This document shows, piece after piece, positions 39,378-47,945 of a stretch of 64,000 nucleotides of DNA (position 1 is its first letter; each line of letters opens with the position of its first letter). Made by a program: the position numbers and the translations under genes. The notes under the pieces were generated by a model. The model was not told the origin of the DNA. It made no database searches and saw nothing but the letters and a program-made list of their open reading frames with translations. Origin of the DNA: Klebsiella aerogenes (GTDB lineage Bacteria > Pseudomonadota > Gammaproteobacteria > Enterobacterales > Enterobacteriaceae); NCBI GenBank assembly GCA_029027985.1, contig CP119076.1, forward strand, positions 1,674,001 to 1,738,000, in the 5' to 3' direction.

Positions 39378-40268
39378 ATGAAGATTTTACTGATTGGCAA
39401 AAATGGTCAGGTGGGCTGGGAGCTACAGCGCGCATTATCCACGTTAGGTGAAGTGGTGGCAGTCGATTATTTCGATAAAGGTCTTTGCGGCGATCTGACG
39501 AATCTGGAAGGGATAGCGGAGACCGTACGTTCGGTAAAACCAGACGTTGTGGTTAATGCTGCTGCTCATACGGCGGTAGATAAGGCGGAAAGTGAACGTG
39601 AACTTTCTGACCTACTGAATGAGAAAGGCGTAGCGGTTCTGGCTAAAGAGTCGGCTAAGCTTGGCGCATTGATGGTCCATTACTCCACTGACTATGTCTT
39701 TGATGGAGAAGGTAACCATTATCGTCGGGAAGATGAGACTACGGGCCCGCTGAATGTTTATGGTGAAACTAAGCGCGCGGGAGAAATTGCGCTGGAGCAG
39801 GCTAATCCCCGCCATTTAATATTCCGTACCAGCTGGGTGTATGCCACCCGCGGCGCCAATTTTGCCAAAACTATGTTGCGTCTGGCGGGTGAGAAAGAAA
39901 CCTTGTCCATTATTAATGATCAGCATGGTGCTCCAACGGGCGCTGAACTGCTGGCAGACTGCACGGCGATTGCTATCCGCGAAGAGATGGGTAATAAGGC
40001 CGTAGCCGGGACTTATCATCTCGTTGCGAGCGGTGAAACCAGTTGGTACGACTACGCGCGTTTTGTGTTTGACGTGGCGAAGGAGCATGGTGCTGAATTA
40101 GTTATCCAGGAAGTGAAGGGTATTCCGACAACTGCTTACCCGACGCCAGCAAAGCGACCACTGAATTCACGTCTGTCGAATGAGAAATTCCAACAGGCGT
40201 TTGGTGTGACGCTCCCGGACTGGCGTCAGGGTGTTGAGCGTGTGGTGACTGAAGTACTGGGTAAGTAA
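39378..40268 (+). CDS. rmlD: dTDP-4-dehydrorhamnose reductase
   Basis: Last step of dTDP-L-rhamnose synthesis, using NADPH or NADH. The start chosen (MKILLIGKNGQVGWELQRAL) gives 296 residues and lies 31 bp after the rmlA stop; a longer frame overlapping rmlA is rejected because its extra 14 residues do not fit the family. GKNGQVGWEL nucleotide loop, HYSTDYVFDGEG, catalytic YGETKRAGE (Tyr-x3-Lys). rmlC is not adjacent but 430 bp away. Confidence 0.96.
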   Translation: MKILLIGKNGQVGWELQRALSTLGEVVAVDYFDKGLCGDLTNLEGIAETVRSVKPDVVVNAAAHTAVDKAESERELSDLLNEKGVAVLAKESAKLGALMVHYSTDYVFDGEGNHYRREDETTGPLNVYGETKRAGEIALEQANPRHLIFRTSWVYATRGANFAKTMLRLAGEKETLSIINDQHGAPTGAELLADCTAIAIREEMGNKAVAGTYHLVASGETSWYDYARFVFDVAKEHGAELVIQEVKGIPTTAYPTPAKRPLNSRLSNEKFQQAFGVTLPDWRQGVERVVTEVLGK

Positions 40269-40697
40269 GCGAATATTATTAATGAGTAAAGCAGACGCTT
40301 CGGAGTAGAGTTTGCTAAGAAAGATCAACCCAAATCATTGAATAGTTGTCTCTAACGGCAGCGTATGCTGTGGACGGTTCCAGGGGATAAACCAAAACTC
40401 TGCGGGGCATAGTATGTTCACCTGCCACCGTTAGAGGATATAGAAACCGTGTGATAAATTTTTAAGATTCTCTGAATCTGAATGGTGGGAATACCATCAC
40501 ACAATGGTTGATAACGTATTATTATAACTATGTAATAGGATTCAGGTATCTGGAAGAAACCATATTTTATTTATCATTTATTTTGACTACCCCATAACAG
40601 AATAATTTCAGACTTGATGTTCAGCCTCTTATGCAACCCTTCAGTATTGTAGGAAATGGTTGGATGCAAGCATTAAAACTTACAAGAGTTAACTCTA
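40269..40697. other. rmlD-rmlC spacer with inverted repeats
   Basis: 429 bp without a credible gene inside an otherwise tight operon. CTCTAACGG (40350-40358) and CCGTTAGAG (40428-40436) form an inverted repeat 69 bases apart, and a short hairpin ATGGT/ACCAT lies near 40482-40497. The part from 40500 on is AT-rich. It may hold an internal promoter for rmlC-wzm-wzt, or mark the junction of two acquired modules. Confidence 0.5.
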
Positions 40698-41249
40698 ATG
40701 AAAGTTATTGATACAGATATTGTTGATGTGAAAATTATTGAGCCGACGGTCTTTGGCGACGAACGGGGATTTTTTATGGAGACCTGGAATCAAACTCGAT
40801 TCGAAGAGTTTGTGACGGGTAAAAAGACTAATTTTGTTCAGGATAATCATTCTAAATCCAAAAAAGGAATCCTTCGAGGACTCCATTTTCAAAGTGAAAA
40901 CACGCAGGGGAAACTTGTGCGTGTGGGGGCAGGGGTTGTATTTGATGTCGCTGTTGACCTTCGCAAGGACTCACCAACTTGTGGGAAGTGGGTTGGCGTT
41001 GAGTTATCCGCTGAAAACAAGCGTCAGTTATGGATCCCTGAAGGATTCGCACATGGCTTTTACGTGTTGTCTGAAAGCGCTGAGTTTATTTATAAATGCA
41101 CTGATTACTACAATCCCAAAGCGGAACATTCAATTATCTGGAACGATTCAGATTTGAATATAACCTGGCCAATTGATGAGGAATATCAATTACTATTGTC
41201 TGATAAAGACATGCAGGGCATATCATTTAAAAAATTTATGGCAATTTGA
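40698..41249 (+). CDS. rmlC: dTDP-4-dehydrorhamnose 3,5-epimerase
   Basis: Third step of dTDP-L-rhamnose synthesis. Length 183, cupin fold: EPTVFGDERGFFMETWNQTR, catalytic QDNHSKSKKGILRGLHFQ (base His and Lys region), VVFDVAVDLRKDSPTCGKWV, and WIPEGFAHGFYVLSESAEFI. More AT-rich than rmlBAD and separated from them by 429 bp, so this copy may have a different history. Its stop is followed after 8 bp by wzm. Confidence 0.95.
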   Translation: MKVIDTDIVDVKIIEPTVFGDERGFFMETWNQTRFEEFVTGKKTNFVQDNHSKSKKGILRGLHFQSENTQGKLVRVGAGVVFDVAVDLRKDSPTCGKWVGVELSAENKRQLWIPEGFAHGFYVLSESAEFIYKCTDYYNPKAEHSIIWNDSDLNITWPIDEEYQLLLSDKDMQGISFKKFMAI

Positions 41250-41257
41250 GGATAGTA

Positions 41258-42034
41258 ATGAAATTCGGTACTCATAATGAGCTTGTGCTACAGATCGCTA
41301 AGCGCAATATCTATTCCAGATATAAGGGATCGACGCTCGGTGTCTTCTGGAGCTTGCTAAATCCACTTTTCCTTCTTGCTGTCTATACTTTGGTATTCGG
41401 ATTTGCATTCAAGACGAAATGGGGCGGTGGTTCACTTGCCAGCTATCCTGTTATCCTGTTCTCTGGTCTGATCTTTCATTTCTTTATTATTGAACTATTA
41501 ATGACAAGCAGCCAGTTAATCAGTGGTAATGCTAACTATGTCAAAAAAGTTGTATTCCCTCTTGAAGTGTTAGTCATTTCAAACTTTCTCGCGCAACTAT
41601 TTAACCTGATGATAGGGGTAATTCTGTTGCTGATTGCTGTAGTGGTTTCGGGCGAAAGTATAGTACGCTCTCTGCTGGCAATGGGCTTGGTTCTACCTCC
41701 GTTTATTATTTTGACACTCGGCTTGTCTTATATTTTTAGTGCTTTGGGAACCTACATAAGAGATATCTCGCACATAGTTAATCTTGCGTCAACAATGTTC
41801 CTGTTCGTCAGTCCTATTCTTTTCCCTCTCAGCGTATTCCCTGAAATTGTTAAAGCTATAGTATATTTGAACCCTATATCTCTGATTGTCATTGACTTTC
41901 GTGCTGTCGCATTCAATATAGAGTCATTCTCATTGCTCAGCTATTTCATCTATTTTGCTGTCGCCGTTGTACTATTTGTTTTTGGACGCTGGATCTTTAA
42001 AAGATTGAGCCGAGGATTCGCTGATGTCGTCTGA
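41258..42034 (+). CDS. wzm: Wzm, O-antigen ABC transporter permease
   Basis: Membrane subunit of the ABC exporter that carries complete O-polysaccharide chains, still attached to Und-PP, across the inner membrane. Start ATG 41258 has GAGG six bases upstream; length 258. Six membrane helices; the family N-terminal stretch NIYSRYKGSTLGVFWSLLNP and the region SALGTYIRDISHIVNLASTM are visible. Overlaps wzt by 11 bp. An ABC route replaces the Wzx/Wzy route used by the capsule genes upstream. Confidence 0.95.
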   Translation: MKFGTHNELVLQIAKRNIYSRYKGSTLGVFWSLLNPLFLLAVYTLVFGFAFKTKWGGGSLASYPVILFSGLIFHFFIIELLMTSSQLISGNANYVKKVVFPLEVLVISNFLAQLFNLMIGVILLLIAVVVSGESIVRSLLAMGLVLPPFIILTLGLSYIFSALGTYIRDISHIVNLASTMFLFVSPILFPLSVFPEIVKAIVYLNPISLIVIDFRAVAFNIESFSLLSYFIYFAVAVVLFVFGRWIFKRLSRGFADVV

Positions 42035-43247
42035 TTATATTGTAAAAATTGAAAATTTAACGAAAGAATTTTATCAATATCGTTCTCCTTTTCATAATGT
42101 CTACAGCTTGCTTAAGAAAATACCCGGAGAAGGGTCGGGTAAGTTTACTGCTGTGCAAAACATCTCTTTCTGTATTAAAAAAGGCGAACGTGTTGGTATC
42201 GTTGGTGCAAATGGTGCGGGTAAGTCCACTATTCTCCAAATGATTGCGGGCACATTACAACCAACACGTGGGTCCATTGAAGTCAAAGGTAAGGTTGCGG
42301 CTTTACTTGAGCTCGGGGCTGGATTTAACCCTGAATTTACTGGCATCGAAAATATTTATCTTTATGCTTCTCTCTTAGGTATTGAGCGGGATGTGACAGA
42401 AAGTCGTATCGACGCAATTTGCGACTTTGCTGAGATTGGGGACTTTATTTATCGTCCGGTTAAAACATACTCCAGTGGGATGTTTGTTCGACTTGCGTTT
42501 TCTGTGGCAATCAATGTTAACCCCGATATCCTGATCGTCGATGAAGCGCTTTCGGTAGGGGATTACCTGTTCCAGACGAAATGCCACCGTGCTTTTGAAC
42601 AGTTCCAGGAGCAGGGCGGAACGGTCTTATTCGTGTCGCATGATTTGACCGCAGTCAGAAATACCTGCGATCGTGCAATTCTTATCGACAAAGGTTGTAT
42701 GCTTTTGGACGATCAACCTGATGTGGTGGTGAACTCCTATCAGGAATTGATGAAAACAAAAGAGATCCAGTGGCTCAAAAGCCAGGTGGCGTTGCGTTCA
42801 GAGTATCGATTCGGGATGGGAGGCGGAAAAATCACGGATGTGATTATCTCGACCGCTGAGACTGAAGATACTACTGATGTCTCTGTGGATCAGTCTATGG
42901 CCATTTCTATTGTGCTGGATCTTGAAATAGCATTTGAGAACCCGGTATTCACTATGACTCTGCGTAATACATCAGGTATTGATGTATGGGGCTTTAATAG
43001 TAGAGTGATTGGCATCGATATACCACCAGGCACCGGAAAACGGAAAATTACTGTGCAGGTTCCAAACCATTTGAGTCCCGGCGCCTATACCGTGAATGCG
43101 GGTCTTATTGATATGTTTGCTGATGGTCAATATCATGAACACGATCATCGCTGGGGCATGAAGTTGTTGAGTATTGTCGGTAAGGTAAAAACAATCGGGT
43201 TTATCAATATGCAGCCGACATTACTTAAACAAGAGGACTTTAATTGA
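42024..43247 (+). CDS. wzt: Wzt, O-antigen ABC transporter ATPase with C-terminal carbohydrate-binding domain
   Basis: ATPase subunit of the O-antigen exporter. Length 407, the long form. ABC domain in the first 250 residues: Walker A GANGAGKST (61-69), signature YSSGM (149-153), Walker B ILIVDEA (169-175) and switch FVSHD. The last 130-150 residues (from about FGMGGGKITDVIISTAETED to the end) form the beta-sandwich that, in exporters of capped O antigens (E. coli O9a, Klebsiella O12 type), binds the modified non-reducing end. Its presence predicts a capped chain and fits the multidomain capping protein encoded next. Stop and next start overlap by one base. Confidence 0.93.
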   Translation: MSSDYIVKIENLTKEFYQYRSPFHNVYSLLKKIPGEGSGKFTAVQNISFCIKKGERVGIVGANGAGKSTILQMIAGTLQPTRGSIEVKGKVAALLELGAGFNPEFTGIENIYLYASLLGIERDVTESRIDAICDFAEIGDFIYRPVKTYSSGMFVRLAFSVAINVNPDILIVDEALSVGDYLFQTKCHRAFEQFQEQGGTVLFVSHDLTAVRNTCDRAILIDKGCMLLDDQPDVVVNSYQELMKTKEIQWLKSQVALRSEYRFGMGGGKITDVIISTAETEDTTDVSVDQSMAISIVLDLEIAFENPVFTMTLRNTSGIDVWGFNSRVIGIDIPPGTGKRKITVQVPNHLSPGAYTVNAGLIDMFADGQYHEHDHRWGMKLLSIVGKVKTIGFINMQPTLLKQEDFN

Positions 43248-45859
43248 TGGCAACTGAGAGACTCTATTTCTCCTCTGATGAGAGCCTTGATATTAAGCAG
43301 AATGCCTATGATGCTGAAAACATCGAAAGGCATGAATCTCGCTATTACTTTGCGGCTAAGCAGTTAACTGCAGATATGTCGGTATTGGATTGCGCATGCG
43401 GTAGTGGCTATGGTAGCGATATTTTAAAAGACTTTTGCCACGATGTTACTGGTGTCGATATTGATCAAAGTGCGGTTGATTTTGCAATATCAAAATACAA
43501 ATCAGATAAACTGAAGTATGTGTGTGGCGATATCCGTGAGATAGCGGATTCTTTGCATAAAGTCGATACCGTCGTTTGCCTCGAAACTCTTGAACATGTT
43601 CCTGACCCTCAGATATTGCTTGATGGTTTCATGAAAGTGCTTAAAGACGATGGCCAGTTTGTGGTGTCTACACCAGTAAGAGAAGTTAGTAGAGAAAACC
43701 CACTCAACAGTTACCATGTTCTTGAATACACGAGTGCCGACCTACGACGTGTCCTGAATCATTATTTTTATCAGGTCGATGTATATCTTCAGGATCAGGA
43801 TAAATTCTATCGTATCGATGACGAGATTTTTTGGGGGTTTGTTGTTGCCGTATGTAAATACCCAAAAAACAGAACTATCGAAGATTTAAGCTTACTGATT
43901 AAAGATAAAGAAACCAAAGTAATGAACAAAACTAAAGAAACATCTTTCATTTCAGAGTCAGCAAGTGTTGCGGAGTCCGTATTGTTTAAACCTTCCTTTA
44001 AAGAGGGGGTTTACAACATTATGGATGGTGTTGAAATTAGAGAGAATGCGGTTATTGAATCTCATGACGGCGGGAAATTGTATGTCGGTGAGAAAACCGT
44101 TATTGGTTATAACTGCTGGTTGAATGCAACTGGCGGAATTAAAATCGGTGCAAATACGCTTATTGGCGCAAATACGATCATTACCTCTTCATCACATCAT
44201 TTTAAGGACCAGATTCCAGTTGTTGAACAGGGCATGTCATTTAAACCCGTAACGATTGGTTCAAATGTCTGGATTGGTAGTAATGTTTCGATTCTGGAAG
44301 GAGTAAATATTGGTGACGGCTGCGTCATTGGGGCAAACAGCGTTATCAAGAATGATGTATTACCTAACTCCATTGTGAAGCCGGTTGACGCAATCGTGAC
44401 GCAGAGTATTGTTCGTAATAGCGTGGTGTTTTATTTACTCCCTTTCACCATTAGGAATGATGCATTAACCTTCCAATGTATTTATGATCGTTATAAAAAG
44501 TTGGCTGAGTCTTTTGTTGATCAAAACTGGGACGTCGCTTTTATTGCAACAAATGAGCTTAAAGATGTTATTTGTGCTGATGGATGGAAGTGCCTTTCGC
44601 CTTCTGATTACAGCCTCTCTTATGATGAAAACGAGTGGTTTGAGCGTTGGAAACGCGTTCTGAATGGCCAGGAGGACTCGCTGCATAGCGCGTTTATAGA
44701 AAAATCACTCGCTGATCTGACTCCACAAATGGTATTTTGCTGGAATTATGATGGTTTGCTGAAATCCTTCTGCCGTGAAAACAATATCACCGCTTTTTTC
44801 AATGAGCTTGGATTGTCACGAGCGCCGAATCCCGTGGTTTATTACAGCGACAGGGAAGGTGTAAATAGTACTAGTGCTTTGAAAAGCTTCTGGAACGAGT
44901 TCGAGAATTTCGAACTATCAGAAAATGAACGTACCATGGCTCGACTGACGTTAGGTAAAGTCAGAAGCAATTACCGTATTAGCGCTGAGCGTAAAGATGA
45001 AATCCGAGCACAGCTTGGTCTTGCTAATAAGAAAACTATCTTAATCGCGTTGCAGGTTGAAGACGACTCCAACATTGTTGCCGGTTCTAAATTTGAATCT
45101 ATGCAGCAGTTTGTCGATGAATGCTTAAGCTATTCACGGGATGATCTTCAGTTTATTATCAAGAAACACCCTGCACAAGGTCAGTGTGCTATTAATGCTG
45201 GGAATATTCCCGTCATTGTCGACCAATATAGCACACCGGAATTGATCGCTCTAACTGATGCTGTTTTCACTATTAATTCTTCACTCGGTTTTGAAGCTTT
45301 AGTCGCGGGCAAAAAAGTATTTACTTTCGGCAATGCACCATATGCAGTAGCAGAATTGATTGTTGATGTGAAAGCAGGTATTCCTGCTGAAGAACTCAAA
45401 GAATTAGCTGGCTATAATGCTGACGATGCTACCTTACTTAAATTTGTTTACCTGACATACCAGCAATATTTCATTAGCGAGAGTAAATTCTTTAATGCAG
45501 AATTCCATATTCGCCGGTTTTTACTGAGCAAATCGACGGATGCTGGTAGTACTGCCTATTTCTTTGATAGTGGATCATACTTTAAGGAGCGTGAAATCCT
45601 GGTTAACCGTTTTCAGAATAAAGTCTTACAGGACGCCATTCTGGGTTATGAAAAATGGATTGAAACGCTCAAAGTTACTGAGAAAAATGCCATGGAAATT
45701 TCTGAATGGGCACAATCTCTGAATTTAAAAGTTCAAGAATATGAAGAGAAGGAAAGACTAGCAGCGGTAACTGCGGTTAGTACTGAATTAACGCAAGAGA
45801 CTAAAAAACAGAATGCCTTACAACGGGTGTTCGGTTTTTTAAAAGGCAATAGGGATTGA
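43247..45859 (+). CDS. Multidomain O-chain terminator: methyltransferase + LbH acyltransferase + KpsC/GT99-like beta-Kdo transferase
   Basis: 870 residues. Domain 1 (about 1-210): class I SAM methyltransferase with motif I VLDCACGSGYGS (46-57), VTGVDIDQSAVDFA and CLETLEHVPDPQ. Domain 2 (about 265-385): left-handed beta-helix acyltransferase, IGYNCWLNATGGIKIGANTL, SSSHHF with a likely catalytic His, VTIGSNVWIGSNVSILEGVN. Domain 3 (about 410-770): resembles the retaining beta-Kdo transferases KpsC and WbbB-GT99; FNELGLSRAP...DREGVNS, the nucleophile-type motif LQVEDDS (602-608), KKHP (639-642) and SSLGFEALVAG (678-688). The last 90 residues are helical and basic, possibly a membrane tether. Directly after wzt, whose C-terminal domain should read the cap. 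Domain 3 and the overall role are inferred from motifs. Confidence 0.75.
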   Translation: MATERLYFSSDESLDIKQNAYDAENIERHESRYYFAAKQLTADMSVLDCACGSGYGSDILKDFCHDVTGVDIDQSAVDFAISKYKSDKLKYVCGDIREIADSLHKVDTVVCLETLEHVPDPQILLDGFMKVLKDDGQFVVSTPVREVSRENPLNSYHVLEYTSADLRRVLNHYFYQVDVYLQDQDKFYRIDDEIFWGFVVAVCKYPKNRTIEDLSLLIKDKETKVMNKTKETSFISESASVAESVLFKPSFKEGVYNIMDGVEIRENAVIESHDGGKLYVGEKTVIGYNCWLNATGGIKIGANTLIGANTIITSSSHHFKDQIPVVEQGMSFKPVTIGSNVWIGSNVSILEGVNIGDGCVIGANSVIKNDVLPNSIVKPVDAIVTQSIVRNSVVFYLLPFTIRNDALTFQCIYDRYKKLAESFVDQNWDVAFIATNELKDVICADGWKCLSPSDYSLSYDENEWFERWKRVLNGQEDSLHSAFIEKSLADLTPQMVFCWNYDGLLKSFCRENNITAFFNELGLSRAPNPVVYYSDREGVNSTSALKSFWNEFENFELSENERTMARLTLGKVRSNYRISAERKDEIRAQLGLANKKTILIALQVEDDSNIVAGSKFESMQQFVDECLSYSRDDLQFIIKKHPAQGQCAINAGNIPVIVDQYSTPELIALTDAVFTINSSLGFEALVAGKKVFTFGNAPYAVAELIVDVKAGIPAEELKELAGYNADDATLLKFVYLTYQQYFISESKFFNAEFHIRRFLLSKSTDAGSTAYFFDSGSYFKEREILVNRFQNKVLQDAILGYEKWIETLKVTEKNAMEISEWAQSLNLKVQEYEEKERLAAVTAVSTELTQETKKQNALQRVFGFLKGNRD

Positions 45860-45865
45860 TTTAAA

Positions 45866-47944
45866 ATGTTAAAAAGTAAAATCAAAAATATAGTGCGACC
45901 GTTTTATTATCAGCTCTCGCCAGCCACACGCGGTAAAGTCAAAAAAACCTATCAACGTGTTCGTGGTATTAATCTGGAATCGCATCCTGTAACAAGTTCT
46001 TTTGCTGGGCATCTTGGTAAAGATAGCGGTGATATCAACGGTGACTTGTCATGTTTACACCAGCTGCATAAGCGAAATGGCGGCTTTGATATCTTGCTTT
46101 TCCCGGTTATTGACTGGGATTTTCGTTTGCAACGGCCACAGCAGTTAGTCAAAGAACTGGCGAAATTGGGCAGCCGTGTCGTCTATTTTTCGACGACATT
46201 TAATGTAAGTACCTCTCCTGGTTTTTCTATTGAAAAAATGCCAGTGGAAAATGTTGTCTTATGTAAATTGAATATCAACAAACATGAAGTCAATATTTAT
46301 AAGGATAAATTGGATCAAGAACAGATCCACTTTCTAATCCATAGCATTTATCTGGTACGACAGGCTTTTGGTTTCGGTTTCACCAATTCAATTATCGACT
46401 TACCATTTTGGCGAGAAGTTGTGGAAGGATTATCTTCTAACAATATAATCTACGACTGTATGGATCACCATGCTGGCTTTGAAAACAACGAGTCCACGAT
46501 GTTGACGGAAGAGGATAAGTTATTCAAATCTTCAGACCTGGTCATCACCACAGCACAACGACTCTCCGAGAGTGTTGCGAAGCATCGCGAAAATATCATT
46601 ATCCGTAACGGTTGCGAGGCAGATTATTTTGCAAAAATTCCTCAGCAGGGTGCTCTGACTAAAACACGCCCAGTCGTAGGGTACTATGGTGCCATTGCGG
46701 AATGGTTTGATCTTGATCTCTTAATTGCAGCAGCAAAAGCCTATCCGCAATATGATTTTGTTATGATTGGCGGCGCAACATGCGATATTACCGCAGCGAA
46801 GAAAATTGATAACATCAAATTTCTCGGCGAAGTGCCCTATGCACAACTGACACCTTACTTGAAGGATTTTGACGTATGTTTGATTCCCTTCAAGCTCATC
46901 GAACTGACGTTGTGTACCAATCCAGTAAAAGTGTATGAATATCTGGCGGCAGGAAAGCCGGTAGTATGTACAGCTATGCCGGAAGTCATCGTGATGGGCG
47001 ATGTCGTCCACGTTGCTGATACAAAAGAGCAATTCATTGCTCAGATTGCTACGGCTATGGCGGAAACGACAGATGAAGATCTGAAAGAAAAACGTAGCCA
47101 GTGGGCAAAAAACCATGACTGGGAAAGTCGCGCACGCCAACTTGGCGATGCTCTTCAAACACTAAACGCGAGTAAGCCTAAAGTCAGCCTGATTGTACTG
47201 ACGTATAACAACCTGGCATTGACGAAAGAGTGCTTGCATAGCATTGAACGAAATACAGAATACGATAATTACGAAGTCATCATTGTAGATAATTTATCTA
47301 CTGATGATACCCGTGATTATCTGCAAAAAAACTATATGGATAAACCAAACTATACGGTTATCCTTAATGATGAAAATATGGGATTCGCAGCAGGGAATAA
47401 CGTTGGCCTCGAACAGGCGACTGGCGATATTCTTATTGTACTCAATAACGATACCTATGTTTCTCCATTCTGGCTTGGTGGCATCGTTAAAGCGTTCAAA
47501 CGTAATCCTGGGCTAGGACTTGTTGGACCGGTGACGAACAATATCGGTAATGAATCTAAAATTAATATTACCTACAACAACTGGTCCGAAATGCATGTTA
47601 GGTCTTTGCAATACATTTCTAACCATGCCAACCAATTGTATCCAATGCGCTGTCTTGCTTTCTTTTGCGCAGCAATACGGCGTGAAGTATATGAAAAAGT
47701 TGGCGGCCTTTCACCCGATTATGGATTAGGCTTTTTTGAGGATGATGACTACTGTAAGCGCGTAGAGCTAGCCGGTTGGGATATGGCGGCAGTAGACGAC
47801 GCTTTTGTGCATCATCATCTTTCTGCAAGTTTTAATAAACTCAAAAATAATCAAAAAGAATTGCTGATGCAAAAGAATCAGGCTGTTTTTGAAAGCAAGT
47901 GGGGGAAATGGAAGCCACATAGCTACAGACCTGGGGTTCACTAA
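45866..47944 (+). CDS. Bifunctional glycosyltransferase (GT4-like + GT2)
   Basis: 692 residues with two transferase modules. N-terminal module (about 70-410) is GT-B: LLFPVIDWDFRLQRPQQLVK, IIIRNGCEADYF, VVGYYGAIAEWFDLDLLIAA, VKVYEYLAAGKPVVCTAMPE. C-terminal module (about 430-690) is GT-A family 2: VSLIVLTYNNLALTKECLHS, IIVDNLSTDDTRDYL, MGFAAGNNVGLEQATGDILI followed by VLNNDT (DxD-like) and LGFFEDDDYCKRVELAG, as in rhamnosyltransferases of the WbbL/RfbF type. Such two-module enzymes usually add the two sugars of a disaccharide repeat in turn; here rhamnose plus a HexNAc would fit. Begins 6 bp after the capping gene. The downstream gene resembles its N-terminal module. Confidence 0.87.
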   Translation: MLKSKIKNIVRPFYYQLSPATRGKVKKTYQRVRGINLESHPVTSSFAGHLGKDSGDINGDLSCLHQLHKRNGGFDILLFPVIDWDFRLQRPQQLVKELAKLGSRVVYFSTTFNVSTSPGFSIEKMPVENVVLCKLNINKHEVNIYKDKLDQEQIHFLIHSIYLVRQAFGFGFTNSIIDLPFWREVVEGLSSNNIIYDCMDHHAGFENNESTMLTEEDKLFKSSDLVITTAQRLSESVAKHRENIIIRNGCEADYFAKIPQQGALTKTRPVVGYYGAIAEWFDLDLLIAAAKAYPQYDFVMIGGATCDITAAKKIDNIKFLGEVPYAQLTPYLKDFDVCLIPFKLIELTLCTNPVKVYEYLAAGKPVVCTAMPEVIVMGDVVHVADTKEQFIAQIATAMAETTDEDLKEKRSQWAKNHDWESRARQLGDALQTLNASKPKVSLIVLTYNNLALTKECLHSIERNTEYDNYEVIIVDNLSTDDTRDYLQKNYMDKPNYTVILNDENMGFAAGNNVGLEQATGDILIVLNNDTYVSPFWLGGIVKAFKRNPGLGLVGPVTNNIGNESKINITYNNWSEMHVRSLQYISNHANQLYPMRCLAFFCAAIRREVYEKVGGLSPDYGLGFFEDDDYCKRVELAGWDMAAVDDAFVHHHLSASFNKLKNNQKELLMQKNQAVFESKWGKWKPHSYRPGVH

Positions 47945-47945
47945 T

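Noticed and set aside
40350-40367. AACGGCAGCGTATG considered as a third ops element before rmlC
   Set aside because: It differs from GGCGGTAGCGTG at several essential positions, and no JUMPstart sequence precedes it.
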